From the NCBI RefSeq assembly GCF_003626595.1, contig NZ_RBAK01000003.1, forward strand, positions 186,001-250,000: a stretch of 64,000 nt of DNA. Direction: 5' to 3'. The notes under the pieces are model-generated. The model ran no database searches and had not been told where the DNA came from. It saw only the letters and a list, made by a program, of their open reading frames with translations. The translations under genes and the position numbers were made by a program. This DNA is from Micromonospora endolithica. GTDB lineage: Bacteria; Actinomycetota; Actinomycetes; Mycobacteriales; Micromonosporaceae. Numbering within the stretch: the stretch's first letter is position 1; every line of letters starts with the position of its first letter. Positions 8,675 through 16,231 of this stretch are shown here, in pieces.

Positions 8675-10567
8675 ATGGCCTTCCGCACCCCCGCCCTCCG
8701 TCGCCGCGTGGCTCTCGCCATCGCCGCCGGCCTCGGCGTACTCACCCTCGCCGCGCCACCCGTCTCGGCCCGGCCGGCACCGGACACCCCCGGTGAGCCG
8801 GCCGCCGTCGCGTACCGGGTGCTCGGTCCGCGTACGCAGGCCGACCGTACCGCCGTGGCCGGCACCGGCGCGTCGATCGACTACTCCGAACACGGCGTGC
8901 TGCACGTCAGCGCCACCCGCGCCGAGGCCGCCGCGATCACCCGACTCGGCTTCCGACTGGAGGCGACCGCCGCGCTTCCCACCGATCGTGGCCCGGCCCG
9001 GCACGGCGACACCGAGGGGGACGTCGGCACGCTGGCCTTCCCGCCGGCCGACTCCAACTACCACGACTACGCCGAGCTGACCGCCGTGGTGAACAAGGTC
9101 GTCGCCGACCACCCCACCATCGCGCGGAAGATCAGCATCGGCACCTCGTACGAGGGCCGCGACCTGATGGCGGTGAAGATCTCCGACAACGTCGCCACCG
9201 ACGAGGCCGAGCCGGAGATCCTCTTCAACGCCCAGCAGCACGCGCGGGAGCACCTGACCGTCGAGATGGCGATCTACCTGCTCAACCTCTTCACCGACAG
9301 CTACGGCACCGACTCCCGGATCACCAGCCTCGTCAACGGCCGGGAACTGTGGATCGTGCCGACGGTGAACCCGGACGGCAGCGAGTACGACATCGCCACC
9401 GGTTCGTACCGTTCCTGGCGGAAGAACCGGCAACCCAACAGCGGCTCGTCGTACGTCGGCACCGACCTGAACCGGAACTGGGGCTACCTGTGGGGCTGCT
9501 GCGGCGGCTCGTCCGGCTCCACCTCGTCGGACACCTACCGGGGCCCGTCGGCGTTCTCCGCGCCGGAGACGCAGGCGCTGCGGAACTTCGTCAACAGCCG
9601 GGTCGTCGGTGGCACCCAGCAGATCAAGGCGAACATCGACTTCCACACGTACTCGCAGCTGATCCTCTGGCCGTTCGGCCACACGACCGCCAACACCACC
9701 ACGGGAATGACGGCCGACCAGTACAACACGTTCGCCACCATCGGGCAGCAGATGGCGAACACCAACGGCTACACCCCGGAGCAGGCCAGCGACCTGTACA
9801 TCACCGACGGCGGCAGCATCGACTGGATGTGGGCCACCCACGGGATCTGGGCGTACACCTTCGAGCTGTACCCGGGCTCGGCCTCCGGTGGCGGCTTCTA
9901 CCCGCCCGACGAGGTGATCCCGCAGCAGACCTCGCGTAACCGGGAGGCGGTGCTGCTGCTCAGCGAGTACGCGGACTGCCCGTACCGGGCCATCGGCAAG
10001 CAGGCGCAGTACTGCGGCGGCGGTGGCGGCACCACGGTCTGGTCGGACACCTTCGAGACGGCGACCGGCTGGACCACCAACCCGTCGGGCACCGACACCG
10101 CGACCACCGGGGTGTGGGAGCGGGGCGCCGCCCAGGCGACCACCTCCAGCGGGGCCAAGCAGCTCACCCCGTACGCCGGGAGCAACGACCTGGTCACCGG
10201 CCGGCTCGCCGGCAGCGGGGCGGGTGACTACGACGTCGACGGTGGCGTGACCAGCGCCCGGTCCCCGGCGGTGACCCTGCCGTCGTCGGGCACCCTGACC
10301 CTGTCCCTGGCCTGGTACCTGGCGCACGGCTCGAACGCCAGCTCGGCGGACTACCTGCGGGTCAGCGTCGTGCACAACGGCGGCACCACCGCGCTGCTCA
10401 CCCAGGCCGGCGCGGCCACCAACCGCAACGGTTCCTGGGCGGTGGCCAACCTGAACCTGACCCCGTACGCCGGTCAGTCCGTCCGGATCCTGGTGGAATC
10501 GGCGGACGCCTCCGGGGCCAGCCTGGTCGAGGCGGCTGTGGACAACGTCACCATCACCAGTTCCTGA
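8675..10567 (+). CDS. secreted zinc carboxypeptidase (peptidase family M14) with C-terminal beta-sandwich domain
   Basis: A 630-residue exported metallopeptidase that would remove C-terminal residues from peptides. Signal peptide residues 1-32 ([17 protein letters not shown], cleavage near VSA). A propeptide-like region follows to about 120. The M14 domain covers about 125-420: zinc ligands His189 and Glu192 ([11 protein letters not shown]) and His324 (DFHTYSQ), substrate-binding NPDG and DLNRNWGY, catalytic Glu397 in FELYP. A glycine linker leads to a C-terminal domain (about 475-630) resembling the MAM/immune-inhibitor-A-like accessory domain of secreted actinobacterial peptidases, probably carbohydrate- or wall-binding. 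The ATG at 8675 has GAGGAGG 7 bases upstream; the earlier in-frame GTG at 8630 lacks this. Confidence 0.94.
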   Translation: MAFRTPALRRRVALAIAAGLGVLTLAAPPVSARPAPDTPGEPAAVAYRVLGPRTQADRTAVAGTGASIDYSEHGVLHVSATRAEAAAITRLGFRLEATAALPTDRGPARHGDTEGDVGTLAFPPADSNYHDYAELTAVVNKVVADHPTIARKISIGTSYEGRDLMAVKISDNVATDEAEPEILFNAQQHAREHLTVEMAIYLLNLFTDSYGTDSRITSLVNGRELWIVPTVNPDGSEYDIATGSYRSWRKNRQPNSGSSYVGTDLNRNWGYLWGCCGGSSGSTSSDTYRGPSAFSAPETQALRNFVNSRVVGGTQQIKANIDFHTYSQLILWPFGHTTANTTTGMTADQYNTFATIGQQMANTNGYTPEQASDLYITDGGSIDWMWATHGIWAYTFELYPGSASGGGFYPPDEVIPQQTSRNREAVLLLSEYADCPYRAIGKQAQYCGGGGGTTVWSDTFETATGWTTNPSGTDTATTGVWERGAAQATTSSGAKQLTPYAGSNDLVTGRLAGSGAGDYDVDGGVTSARSPAVTLPSSGTLTLSLAWYLAHGSNASSADYLRVSVVHNGGTTALLTQAGAATNRNGSWAVANLNLTPYAGQSVRILVESADASGASLVEAAVDNVTITSS

Positions 10568-10571
10568 CCGC

Positions 10572-10607
10572 GGTGGGGCCCCGTTCAACCCCCGGCGGGG
10601 CCCCACC
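10572..10607 (+). terminator. strong hairpin terminator after M14 peptidase
   Basis: Perfect 12-base arms at 10572-10583 and 10596-10607 (GGTGGGGCCCCG and its complement) with a 12-base loop, starting 5 bases after the stop codon. It isolates the riboswitch transcript that follows. Confidence 0.75.
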
Positions 10608-10639
10608 ACCCCTCATCAGGTCCTGGGCGTGCGCTACCG

Positions 10640-10745
10640 TTCCACCGACCAACCCGCAGCGAAGCCGGTGCGAAACCGGCGCTGTCCCGCAACTGTGATG
10701 CCCCTGAACGGGGACGAGCCAGGTCGCCTGCGGTTGGTCGCGACA
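10640..10745 (+). ncRNA. cobalamin (adenosylcobalamin-class) riboswitch aptamer
   Basis: The conserved core of the B12 aptamer is visible: GAAGCCGGTGCGAAACCGGC (10661-10680), then GCTGTCCCGCAACTGT, and the B12-box segment GAGCCAGGTCGCCTGC (10715-10730). A P1 stem closes it: 10646-10654 (CGACCAACC) pairs exactly with 10732-10740 (GGTTGGTCG). It lies about 90 bases upstream of a BtuF-like gene, so ligand binding should lower expression of the B12 importer. Just before the Shine-Dalgarno there is a second stem: 10790-10796 (CTGTCGG) with 10817-10823, directly abutting AGGAGG. This could be the expression platform controlling translation; that part is inference. Confidence 0.93.
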
Positions 10746-10831
10746 CGCGCCTTCGAGGAAGGGCGCCTCGCGGACGGGCGCACCACTGTCTGTCGGCGAA
10801 GCACCACGCTCCTCGACCGACAGGAGGACCC

Positions 10832-11770
10832 ATGTCCAGACGTACCCCCCGGTTGTTCGCCGCGACCCTCGCGGTGGCCGCGCTCGCCCTCGGCGCCTGC
10901 GCCGAGAAGACCTCCGACACCCCCACCGCCACCGGCAGCGCGTCGGCCGCGGCCACCTTCCCGGTCACCGTCGGGTCGCTGACCCTCGCCGAGCGGCCGG
11001 AGAAGATCGTCTCGCTGTCGCCGACCGCCACCGAGATGCTCTTCGCGATCGGCGCCGGCACGCAGGTGACCGCCGTCGACGACAACTCCAACTTCCCGGC
11101 GGACGCGCCGAAGAGCGACCTGTCCGCCTTCCAGCCGAACGCCGAGGCGATCGCCGCCAAGAGCCCCGACCTGGTGGTGCTCTCCGACGACCGCAACAAG
11201 ATCGTCGAACAGCTCGGCGCGCTGAAGATCCCGGTTTTCCGGGCCCCGGCCGCGACCACCCTGGACGACACCTACCGGCAGATCACCGAGCTGGGCACCC
11301 TCACCGGGCACCCGGACGAGGCCGCCGACGTCACCCAGCGGATGAAGGACGACATCGCCAAGCTGGTGGCGGACCTGCCGAAGCGGTCGGCGAAGCTGAC
11401 GTACTTCCACGAGCTGGGCCCCGAGCTGTACACCGCCACCAGCAAGACCTTCATCGGCTCGCTCTACACGCTCGCCGGCCTGGAGAACATCGCCGACGCG
11501 TCCGACGCCGACGGCAAGAACGGCGGCTACCCGCAGCTCTCCCAGGAGGTGATCGTCAAGGCCAACCCGGACTTCGTCTTCCTCGCCGACACCAAGTGCT
11601 GCCAGCAGAGCGCCGACACGGTCAAGGCGCGGGCCGGCTGGGCGGGCGTCACCGCCGTGAAGAACAACCAGGTCGTCGGCCTGGACGACGACATCGCCTC
11701 GCGCTGGGGACCGCGCGTGGTGGACCTGCTCCGCACCATCGTCGACGCGACCGCCAAGGTGCCCGCGTGA
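10832..11770 (+). CDS. btuF: vitamin B12 (cobalamin) ABC transporter substrate-binding lipoprotein, BtuF-like
   Basis: A 312-residue solute-binding lipoprotein anchored outside the membrane. The N-terminus has a signal sequence and lipobox (ALALGACAEK, modified Cys near residue 27). The mature part is a helical-backbone type periplasmic binding protein: KIVSLSPTATEMLFAIGAG at the start of lobe 1 and QEVIVKANPDFVFLAD in lobe 2, typical of BtuF/FhuD. The riboswitch upstream identifies the ligand as a corrinoid. The ribosome site AGGAGG is 5 bases before the ATG. The permease and ATPase follow in the same direction. Confidence 0.9.
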   Translation: MSRRTPRLFAATLAVAALALGACAEKTSDTPTATGSASAAATFPVTVGSLTLAERPEKIVSLSPTATEMLFAIGAGTQVTAVDDNSNFPADAPKSDLSAFQPNAEAIAAKSPDLVVLSDDRNKIVEQLGALKIPVFRAPAATTLDDTYRQITELGTLTGHPDEAADVTQRMKDDIAKLVADLPKRSAKLTYFHELGPELYTATSKTFIGSLYTLAGLENIADASDADGKNGGYPQLSQEVIVKANPDFVFLADTKCCQQSADTVKARAGWAGVTAVKNNQVVGLDDDIASRWGPRVVDLLRTIVDATAKVPA

Positions 11771-11785
11771 CGCTCCGCGCTCGCT

Positions 11786-11838
11786 GTTAACAGGGGACCC
11801 TTTCCATGCAGCAGGCGTTAAGAAGGGGCCCTTCCTTA
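11786..11838 (+). repeat. two related GTTAA-AGGGG-CCCTT elements between btuF and btuC
   Basis: 11786-11805 (GTTAACAGGGGACCCTTTCC) and 11817-11838 (GTTAAGAAGGGGCCCTTCCT and two more bases) are diverged copies of one short unit. The second contains the imperfect palindrome GAAGGGGCCCTTC. The first 12 codons assigned to btuC lie in this stretch. I recall similar elements recurring in Micromonospora/Salinispora genomes, but could not check this. Confidence 0.6.
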
Positions 11839-12885
11839 CCCGTGCCGGTGGGGCTGCGGCGGCGTTGGCTGGTGGCCGGCGTCGCCGCGGTCCTGGTCGC
11901 GCTGGTCGCGGGGGTGTCGTTCGGCCCGGTCAGCCTGCCGCCGGGCAGCGTCGCGGTCGAGCTGCTCAACCTCCTTCCCGGCGTACGCCTGGACAGCGGG
12001 CTGACCGAGCGGGAGATCGCCATCGTCACCCAGCTCCGGCTGCCCCGGGTGGTCCTCGGCCTGCTCGTGGGCGGCCTGCTGGCCCTGGCCGGGGGCGCCT
12101 ACCAGGGCGTGTTCCGCAATCCGCTGGCCGACCCGTACCTGCTCGGGGTGGCGGCCGGGGCCGGCCTCGCGGTCACCGTCGTGCTGACCCTCGGGGTCGG
12201 GGCCGGCGGCGCGCTGACCGGGCTGCCGGTCGGTGTCCCCCTCGCGGCGTTCGCCGGGGCGCTCGGAGCGGTCGCCATGACGTACCTGCTCGGCGCCTCC
12301 TCCGGCCGCGGCCGTTCTCCGGCGACGCTGATCCTGGCCGGCGTGGCGGTCTCCGCGTTCCTCGCCGCCGGACAGACGTACCTGCTGCAACGCAACGCGG
12401 AGAGCATCCAGGAGGTGTACTCGTGGCTGCTCGGCCGGCTCGCCACCGCCGGCTGGCACGACGTCCGGCTGGTCCTGCCGTACTTCCTGCTCACCACCGT
12501 GGTCGTGCTCCTGCACCGGCGGGAGCTGGACGTGCTGTCCCTCGGTGACGACGAGGCGGCCAGCCTGGGCCTGCACCCGCAGCGCTCCCGGTACCTGCTG
12601 GTCGCCGCCGCCTCGCTCGGCACCGCCGCCGCCGTCTCCGCGTCCGGGCTGATCGGCTTCGTCGGCATCATCGTGCCGCACGCCGTCCGCCTCCTCGCCG
12701 GCTCCAGCTACCGGGTGATCCTGCCGCTGTCCCTGCTGTTCGGCGGCGCCTTCCTGGCCCTGACCGACGTCATCGCCCGTACCGCCGCCGCCCCCCAGGA
12801 GATCCCGATCGGCGTGGTCACCGCCCTGCTCGGCGGCCCGTTCTTCGTCCTCGTCCTGCGCACCTCCCGGCGGGTCCTCGGATGA
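11806..12885 (+). CDS. btuC: cobalamin ABC transporter permease, FecCD/BtuC family
   Basis: A 359-residue polytopic membrane protein with about ten hydrophobic segments, the usual size and topology of BtuC/FhuB-type permeases. Diagnostic stretches are GGLLALAGGAYQGVFRNPLADPYLLGVAAGAG, and GLIGFVGIIVPHAVRLLAG, which contains the coupling region near the ATPase contact. It moves corrinoid delivered by the upstream lipoprotein. The ATG at 11806 falls just after a short repeat; GTG at 11842 (codon 13, giving VPVGLRRRWLVAG) is an equally good start and would leave the repeat outside the gene. Its stop overlaps the ATPase start by 4 bases (ATGA). Confidence 0.93.
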   Translation: MQQALRRGPSLPVPVGLRRRWLVAGVAAVLVALVAGVSFGPVSLPPGSVAVELLNLLPGVRLDSGLTEREIAIVTQLRLPRVVLGLLVGGLLALAGGAYQGVFRNPLADPYLLGVAAGAGLAVTVVLTLGVGAGGALTGLPVGVPLAAFAGALGAVAMTYLLGASSGRGRSPATLILAGVAVSAFLAAGQTYLLQRNAESIQEVYSWLLGRLATAGWHDVRLVLPYFLLTTVVVLLHRRELDVLSLGDDEAASLGLHPQRSRYLLVAAASLGTAAAVSASGLIGFVGIIVPHAVRLLAGSSYRVILPLSLLFGGAFLALTDVIARTAAAPQEIPIGVVTALLGGPFFVLVLRTSRRVLG

Positions 12886-13703
12886 CCGCGGTGCCCGCTG
12901 CCGGCTCCGCCGGGCCCGCTGACGCCGGCGCGCCGGCCGTGGAGGTCCGCGACCTGCACGTCCGGCTGGGCGGCGCGCCGATCCTCACCGGCGTCGACCT
13001 CACCGTCGCCGCCGGGGAATGGGTCACCGTGATCGGTCCGAACGGCGCCGGCAAGTCGACCCTGTTGCGCGCCGTCGGCGGCCTGCTGGCCGCGCCGGGC
13101 GCCATCTCCCTCTTCGGTACGCCGAGCGAGGCGCTGCCCCGCCGCCACCGCGCCCGGATCGTCGCCACCGTGGCGCAGTCCCCGGTGGTGCCGGCCGGCA
13201 TGTCGGTGCTGGACTACGTCCTGCTCGGCCGCACCCCGTACATCCCGCCGCTGGGCCGGGAGTCCGCCGCCGACCTGGCCGCCGCCCACGACGTACTGGG
13301 TCGGCTCGACCTGACCGGCTTCCACGCCCGGGAACTGGCCACCCTCTCCGGCGGTGAACGGCAGCGCGTGTTCCTGGCCCGCGCGCTCGCCCAGGGCGCC
13401 ACGTTGCTGCTGCTCGACGAGCCGACCAGCGCGCTGGACATCGGACACCAGCAGGAGGTGCTGGAGCTGGTCGACCAGCTGCGGCGGGAGAACGGGCTGA
13501 CCGTCGTGGCCACGATGCACGACCTCTCCATCGCCGGCGAGTACGCCGACCGGATGGTGCTCCTCAGCGAGGGTCGGGTGGTCGCCGCCGGCCCGCCCCG
13601 CGAGGTGCTGACCGAGGACCACCTGGCCCGCTACTACCGTGCCACGGTCAAGGTCCTGAACGGCGACCACGGCCCCCTGGTCGTCCCGGTCCGCCCCCGC
13701 TGA
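12882..13703 (+). CDS. btuD: cobalamin ABC transporter ATP-binding protein, BtuD-like
   Basis: A 273-residue ABC ATPase that powers corrinoid import on the cytoplasmic face. Walker A is GPNGAGKST (about residues 52-60), Q-loop VAQSP, signature LSGGERQRV, Walker B LLLLDEPTSALD and switch histidine in TMHDLS. It begins with a 20-residue Ala/Pro leader before EVRDLHVRLGG. The start codon overlaps the btuC stop (ATGA), so translation is coupled. This closes the riboswitch-controlled btuFCD operon. Confidence 0.92.
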   Translation: MTAVPAAGSAGPADAGAPAVEVRDLHVRLGGAPILTGVDLTVAAGEWVTVIGPNGAGKSTLLRAVGGLLAAPGAISLFGTPSEALPRRHRARIVATVAQSPVVPAGMSVLDYVLLGRTPYIPPLGRESAADLAAAHDVLGRLDLTGFHARELATLSGGERQRVFLARALAQGATLLLLDEPTSALDIGHQQEVLELVDQLRRENGLTVVATMHDLSIAGEYADRMVLLSEGRVVAAGPPREVLTEDHLARYYRATVKVLNGDHGPLVVPVRPR

Positions 13704-13721
13704 CCCGGTCCGGGGGTGGGC

Positions 13722-14498
13722 TCAGCCGGCGGCGGGATCGGCCAGATCGATGACGTTGAAGAGGGCGCCCTGGGGGTCGCGCAGGGCGGCGTAGCGGCCG
13801 GCCGGGATGTCTCTCGGCGGGACCAGGATGGTGCCGCCGAGGGCCGAGGCGCGGGCGGCGGCCGCGTCGGCGTCGGCCACCCCGAAGTAGACGGTCCAGT
13901 ACGCCGGGGAGTCCGTCTGGACGTCGTCGCCGAGGCGCGGCATCATCCCGCCGACGACACGTTCGCCGAGCCGCCAACCCGTGTAGGTGATCGGCCCCAT
14001 CGGCTGGTCGTCGGGCCGCCAGCCGAACACCAGCTCGTAGAAGACCTTGGCGCGGTCCGGGTCCGGGGTGACCAGCTCGGTCCAGCTCAGCGCACCCGGT
14101 ACGTCGAACACCTCCGCGCCCGGCATGGCCATCGGCTGCCACACGCTGAAGCTCGCACCGGAGGGGTCGGCGAACACCGCCATCCGGCCCTGGTCGAAGA
14201 CGTCGAACGGCGGCACCACCACCTGCCCGCCGGCCCGTCGCACCCGGCCGGCGACGAGGTCGGCGTCGTCCGTGGCCACGTACACCGACCAGATCGGCAC
14301 CTGGTCCGGGATCGCCGGCGGGCCCACCCCGGCGGCGGATCGGCCGCCGAGAAGGAAGACGGTGTAGCCGCCCGCCTCCGGCTGTGGGGTGACCCGCCCG
14401 GTCCAGCCGAACAGCTCGGGGTAGAAGCGCCGGGCGTCGGGCAGGTCGGGGGTGGCCAGGTCGACCCAGCAGGGCGTGCCCGGCGGGACGGTGCTCAC
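13722..14498 (-). CDS. VOC (glyoxalase/bleomycin-resistance fold) protein, two tandem domains
   Basis: A 258-residue cytoplasmic protein with two vicinal-oxygen-chelate domains: residues about 8-122 (TPCWVDLATPDLPDARRFYPELFGW to FADPSGASFSVWQP) and about 135-252 (SWTELVTPDPDRAKVFYELVFGW to LRDPQGALFNVIDL). Each repeats the same FYxxLFGW and DPxGAxFxV landmarks, so the protein arose by duplication. In actinomycetes this arrangement is seen in hydroxylase-like or antibiotic-binding proteins of unknown substrate. GTG start with AGAGGGG upstream. It converges with btuD, leaving only 18 bases between stops. Confidence 0.88.
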   Translation of the reverse strand: MSTVPPGTPCWVDLATPDLPDARRFYPELFGWTGRVTPQPEAGGYTVFLLGGRSAAGVGPPAIPDQVPIWSVYVATDDADLVAGRVRRAGGQVVVPPFDVFDQGRMAVFADPSGASFSVWQPMAMPGAEVFDVPGALSWTELVTPDPDRAKVFYELVFGWRPDDQPMGPITYTGWRLGERVVGGMMPRLGDDVQTDSPAYWTVYFGVADADAAAARASALGGTILVPPRDIPAGRYAALRDPQGALFNVIDLADPAAG

Positions 14499-14596
14499 GT
14501 CGACCCCTCTCGGCCCGGGGTGGCCACCGACGGCTCACACCCTGCCGGCATCGTGGCACCGCCCACCCGCCCCCCGGGGCGGGAACGGGCGAAACA

Positions 14597-15334
14597 TCAA
14601 CTGAACCGGCGACCCTCGTCCCGCCGGTACGCCCAACCGGCCAGCGCGGCCAGGGCCACCACCCAGACGCCCAGCATGACCAGGGACAGCGGATTCACCT
14701 CGTAGTCGCCGACGACCGCCCACATCAGTTCCACCGCACCCCGGGTGGGCAGGTACGGCGCGACCGCCTGGATGAAGCCGGGCGCCTGGTCGGGTGCGCT
14801 GAGCAGGCCGCCGCCGAAGGCCAGCGGGAAGAACACGATCTGCGCCACCACGATCGCCGCCTTGCTCGGCAGCGAGTATCCGATGGCCAGGCCCATCAGG
14901 GTGAACGGCACCGAGATCACCGCCACCGCGGGAAGCGCGAGCAGGAGCGCGCCCGGGGTGGTCCGGGCGGCGGTCAGCGTCGCGCCGATCAGCACCACCG
15001 GCACCAGGGACAGGTAGGTGACCGCCAGCCCGGCCAGCACCCGGCCGGCGAAGCGCGGCGCGGACCCGGCGGGCAGCGTCCGGGTGTAGGGACTCCACGG
15101 CTGGTCACGGTCCTCGGCGACGCCGACGCCGTACTGGAAGATGTTGGCGCTCATCACCGAGAAGGTGACCATCGCGGCGGTCGCGAAGGTGGCGGCGACG
15201 GGGTCCTTCCCGGCGAAGGGCACCACGAAGAACAGCATCGCGGCGGCGGGGAAGAAGGCACTGCCGAAGATCGCGACCGGAATCCGCACGATCTCCAGCA
15301 GCTGGTAGCGGGTGTGGACCAGAACGAGTCGCAC
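14597..15334 (-). CDS. ABC-2 type transporter permease
   Basis: A 245-residue membrane protein with about six hydrophobic helices (for example LLFFVVPFAG, TFATAAMVTFSVMSANIFQYGV, PAVAVISVPFTLMGLAIGYSL, IVFFPLAFGGGLLS). The order matches ABC-2 exporters of the DrrB/YadH kind. It starts with GTG 15334 behind GAGGAG and lies 9 bases after the ATPase stop, so the pair is one transporter. The last gene of the helD-ATPase-permease operon. Substrate unknown; drug or lipid export is typical of the family. Confidence 0.9.
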   Translation of the reverse strand: MRLVLVHTRYQLLEIVRIPVAIFGSAFFPAAAMLFFVVPFAGKDPVAATFATAAMVTFSVMSANIFQYGVGVAEDRDQPWSPYTRTLPAGSAPRFAGRVLAGLAVTYLSLVPVVLIGATLTAARTTPGALLLALPAVAVISVPFTLMGLAIGYSLPSKAAIVVAQIVFFPLAFGGGLLSAPDQAPGFIQAVAPYLPTRGAVELMWAVVGDYEVNPLSLVMLGVWVVALAALAGWAYRRDEGRRFS

Positions 15335-15343
15335 GTCGTCTCC

Positions 15344-16231
15344 TCAGACCGCGGCCGGTTGGGCGGCGTCGCCGGCGGTGATGGCGAGGAACGCCTCCTC
15401 CAGCGAGGTGGGACGTACCTCCAGGTCGCGGAACGCCACCCCGGAGGTGACCAGGTCCCGCACCAGCTGGTCGGCGTCGGCGGTGAGCAGGTGGGTGCGC
15501 CCGTCGATCCGTTCGGTGCGAACCACGCCGGACAGCGCCGGCAACTCGTCGGCGACCAGGCTCACCCGGCGTACGCCGACGACGGCCCGCACCGCCTCGA
15601 CAGTGTCGTCGACGAGCACCCGGCCGTGCCCGATCACCACCACCCGCTGGGCCAGCGCCTCCACCTCCTCCAGGTAGTGGCTGCTGAGCAGGACGGTCCC
15701 GCCGTCCGCGTGGAACTCCCGGATCGCGTCCCAGAGGGAGTGCCGCGCCTCCACGTCGAGTCCGGTGGTCGGCTCGTCGAGCACCACCAGCCGGGGGCGG
15801 CCGACGAAGGCCAGGGCCACCGCCAGCCGCCGGCGCTGGCCGCCGGACAGGCCGCCGGTCTGCCGTCGCACCAGCTCACCGAGGCCGAAACGGTCCAGCA
15901 GTTCGGCCCGGGGCACCGGGTCGGGGTAGTGGGCCGAGACGAAGTCGACCACCTCGCCGACCCGCAGGGTGCCCGGCAGGCCGGTCTCCTGCGGGGTGAC
16001 TCCGAGCTGTCGTCGGGACGCCGGGTCGCGCGGGTCGCCGCCGGACAGCTCGACCCGCCCGGAGGTGGGCCGGCGCAGCCCGACCAGCAGGTTGAGCAGG
16101 GTGCTCTTCCCCGCTCCGTTCGGACCGAGGAGGCCGACCAGTTCGCCGGCACGCACCTCGAGGTCCACGCGGTCCAGGGCGAGCACGTCGCCGTAGCGGC
16201 GGGTGGCCTGTGCGGCGCGGGCGAGGATCAT
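15344..16231 (-). CDS. ABC exporter ATP-binding protein
   Basis: A 295-residue ATPase of the DrrA/CcmA type. It has Walker A GLLGPNGAGKST near residue 36, signature LSGGQRRRL, Walker B LVVLDEPTTGLD and the H-loop in LLSSHYLEE, followed by the extended C-terminal region typical of antibiotic-export ATPases. ATG 16231 has GGAGCAG upstream and overlaps the stop of the HelD-like gene (TGATG), so the two are translationally coupled. The same frame stays open far upstream, but that part is antisense-like read-through within helD. It works with the permease that follows. Confidence 0.92.
   Translation of the reverse strand: MILARAAQATRRYGDVLALDRVDLEVRAGELVGLLGPNGAGKSTLLNLLVGLRRPTSGRVELSGGDPRDPASRRQLGVTPQETGLPGTLRVGEVVDFVSAHYPDPVPRAELLDRFGLGELVRRQTGGLSGGQRRRLAVALAFVGRPRLVVLDEPTTGLDVEARHSLWDAIREFHADGGTVLLSSHYLEEVEALAQRVVVIGHGRVLVDDTVEAVRAVVGVRRVSLVADELPALSGVVRTERIDGRTHLLTADADQLVRDLVTSGVAFRDLEVRPTSLEEAFLAITAGDAAQPAAV

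Noticed and set aside
8582..10609. 675-codon minus-strand open frame opposite the M14 peptidase
   Set aside because: Long antisense frames are common in high-GC DNA. Its protein is compositionally random, and the plus frame has clear zinc and catalytic residues and a ribosome site.
11767..11790. Seven-codon frame overlapping the btuF stop as another bridging minicistron
   Set aside because: It starts on a GTGA overlap but ends at TAA 16 bases before btuC, so it does not link the two genes.
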